From assembly GCF_001266615.1 (NCBI RefSeq), contig NZ_LGHZ01000001.1, positions 186,001 to 250,000 on the forward strand: a stretch of 64,000 nucleotides of DNA, given 5' to 3'. The notes under the pieces are model-generated. The model was not told the origin of the DNA. It searched no databases and saw only the letters and a list, made by a program, of their open reading frames with translations. Shown here piece after piece: positions 63,018 through 64,000 of this stretch; position 1 is the stretch's first letter; every line of letters begins with the position of its first letter. Position numbers and translations under genes: made by a program. The stretch is from Kluyvera genomosp. 1. GTDB lineage: Bacteria; Pseudomonadota; Gammaproteobacteria; Enterobacterales; Enterobacteriaceae.

Positions 63018-63308
63018 ATGAAAAAATTAATAATTGCATTACTTACAACGATGGCACTCTCCGGCTGCGCTCAACAGACCTTCAAAATTAATGATGGTAT
63101 CGTGACGAAACCAACTCAGGTAACGAAACAAACGTTCTTCGTTCAGGGCATTGGACAAACACAAACGATTGATGCGGCCAAGGTATGCGGCGGTGCGGAC
63201 AAAGTCGTCAGAACTGAAGTTCAGGAATCTGGAATGGATGTTTTTCTACGCATCGTGACAATCGGTATTTACACCCCTCGTGAAGCCCGTGTTTACTGCT
63301 CCAAATAG
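63018..63308 (+). CDS. Bor/Iss-like lipoprotein
   Basis: 96 residues from the ATG at 63018; earlier in-frame starts at 63009 and 63012 are possible. It is homologous to lambda Bor (97 residues): lipobox ALSGC, then CAQQTF, FFVQGIGQTQTIDAAKVCGGA and the end IGIYTPREARVYC. Bor/Iss lipoproteins are outer-membrane proteins linked to serum resistance. A terminator follows. The family's phage origin fits the context. Confidence 0.88.
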   Translation: MKKLIIALLTTMALSGCAQQTFKINDGIVTKPTQVTKQTFFVQGIGQTQTIDAAKVCGGADKVVRTEVQESGMDVFLRIVTIGIYTPREARVYCSK

Positions 63309-63336
63309 TGATTAAAATACCCACTCACATAATATA

Positions 63337-63362
63337 AAGCCCACATTCAACAATGTGGGCTT
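63337..63362. terminator. terminator after the Bor-like gene
   Basis: AAGCCCACATT (63337-63347) pairs with AATGTGGGCTT (63352-63362) around a 4-nt loop. It lies between the convergent lipoprotein and GGDEF gene stops. Confidence 0.75.
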
Positions 63363-63422
63363 ATGGCGTTTGTGCGCAAACATCAGCGTTCAGATTAACT
63401 CGTCAAATCCTGAATGCATGGC

Positions 63423-64000
63423 TTACACTTCTGCATATTGTTGGCTTCCACTGATGACCACTTTATTCCTGCCCGTTCTTTTCGCCTCATATAGCGCTAA
63501 GTCAGCTTTGCGTAAAACAGCATAGACATCATTACTGTTATCGCTAAACCCTGCGACCCCCAGCGAAACGGTCACTTTATCCGCATGAGGGAAAAGCGCA
63601 TGCTCAATTCCCTCGCGAATATGCTCAGCAACTGCTGCGGCATCGGTGAGGTCGGTATAGGGCAATAAAACCACAAACTCTTCGCCGCCGAAACGGCAGA
63701 CAACATGCCCGCTTAAGCAGAGTTCACGGAGTTTTTCGCTAAATGCAACCAGTACGGCATCCCCACCATCATGCCCATAGGTATCATTTATTCTCTTGAA
63801 GTGGTCAATATCAATAGCGATAACAGTATGCTTATCATACTGCCGATATTGTTTTAAGGATGAACTAAAGCCTTTGCGGTTATACAGTTTGGTCAGCGGA
63901 TCTCGCATCGTTTCATCACTAAGCGCACTCACCCTTCGCGACATAATTTGCAAATGCAAGCTCAGGGCATCCTTAAGACGTTCGGCCTCTTTGTACCACA
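63423..64000 (-). CDS. GGDEF diguanylate cyclase, 5' end beyond the window
   Basis: The reading frame is open through the window edge (WYKEAERLKDALSLHLQIM from 64000 on the minus strand), so the start lies outside. The visible 192 residues have a complete GGDEF domain: RDPLTKLYNRKGFSSSL, AIDIDHFKRINDTYGHDGGD and the active-site RFGGEEF. It should make c-di-GMP. The N-terminal sensor is not visible, so I cannot name the orthologue. The TTG at 63959 is an internal codon, not a start. Confidence 0.85.
   Translation of the reverse strand, partial: WYKEAERLKDALSLHLQIMSRRVSALSDETMRDPLTKLYNRKGFSSSLKQYRQYDKHTVIAIDIDHFKRINDTYGHDGGDAVLVAFSEKLRELCLSGHVVCRFGGEEFVVLLPYTDLTDAAAVAEHIREGIEHALFPHADKVTVSLGVAGFSDNSNDVYAVLRKADLALYEAKRTGRNKVVISGSQQYAEV

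Overview
This window is a chromosomal segment from a member of the Enterobacteriaceae. Most genes are recognisable orthologues of the Escherichia coli K-12 stretch running from nadE/spy through ast, xthA, ynj, gdhA, topB, selD, sppA, ansA, pncA, msrB, gapA and yeaD to yeaGH, dgcJ, yeaK-yeaO, dgcP, yeaR and yoaG. Protein lengths match E. coli closely, and a full-length 127-bp ERIC element is present. Several local differences (no cho/ves, ydjY, ynjI, yeaE or yoaI where E. coli has them, an added chitinase, a flavin monooxygenase cluster, a glycine-rich autotransporter and a duplicated yeaR) suggest an Enterobacter/Lelliottia/Leclercia/Kluyvera-like genus rather than E. coli. The sequence does not settle the species.

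Layout. 1-8.3 kb: the end of nadE, the periplasmic chaperone spy, the complete arginine succinyltransferase operon astCADBE on the minus strand behind a sigma54 promoter, then xthA. 8.4-16.5 kb: a translationally coupled TVP38 membrane protein and ABC transporter operon (ydjX-ydjZ-ynjBCD) with ynjE, ynjF, ynjA, nudG and ynjH. 16.5-23.7 kb: ERIC, gdhA, topB-selD, an AT-rich accessory stretch of very small ORFs and a small lipoprotein pair, and ydjA. 23.8-29.1 kb: sppA, ansA-pncA, a highly structured intergenic region and a secreted GH18 chitinase. 29.1-35.3 kb: an accessory module of two flavin-dependent monooxygenases (one SsuD-like), an FAD/NAD(P)-binding protein and a divergent sigma54 activator carrying a C-terminal SsuA-like binding domain. 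35.3-38.4 kb: yeaC, msrB, gapA, yeaD. 38.7-43.6 kb: the autotransporter and mipA. 44-50 kb: yeaG-yeaH behind a consensus sigma54 promoter, dgcJ, yeaK, yeaL. 50-58.8 kb: nimR/nimT, a glutamine-amidotransferase-like protein, yeaO, yoaF, dgcP, yoaKJ, a second GGDEF protein and an NsrR-controlled yeaR-yeaR-yoaG operon. 58.8-64 kb: an accessory tail with a decayed gene, a beta-carbonic anhydrase, small hypotheticals, an SOS-controlled DinI-like gene, a Bor-like lipoprotein and a GGDEF gene cut by the window edge.

How the genes work together. Nitrogen and sulfur scavenging recur: astCADBE, gdhA, ansA, pncA and yeaGH concern nitrogen or starvation, and the monooxygenase module looks built for organosulfur compounds. 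Three separate sigma54-type promoters (astC, the SsuD-like gene, yeaG) can be read directly. At least four GGDEF proteins lie in the last 17 kb. The most unusual feature is the predicted one-component regulator at 33400-35328, which fuses a sigma54-activating ATPase and a Fis-type DNA-binding domain to a homologue of a periplasmic sulfonate-binding protein, divergent from the genes it probably controls.
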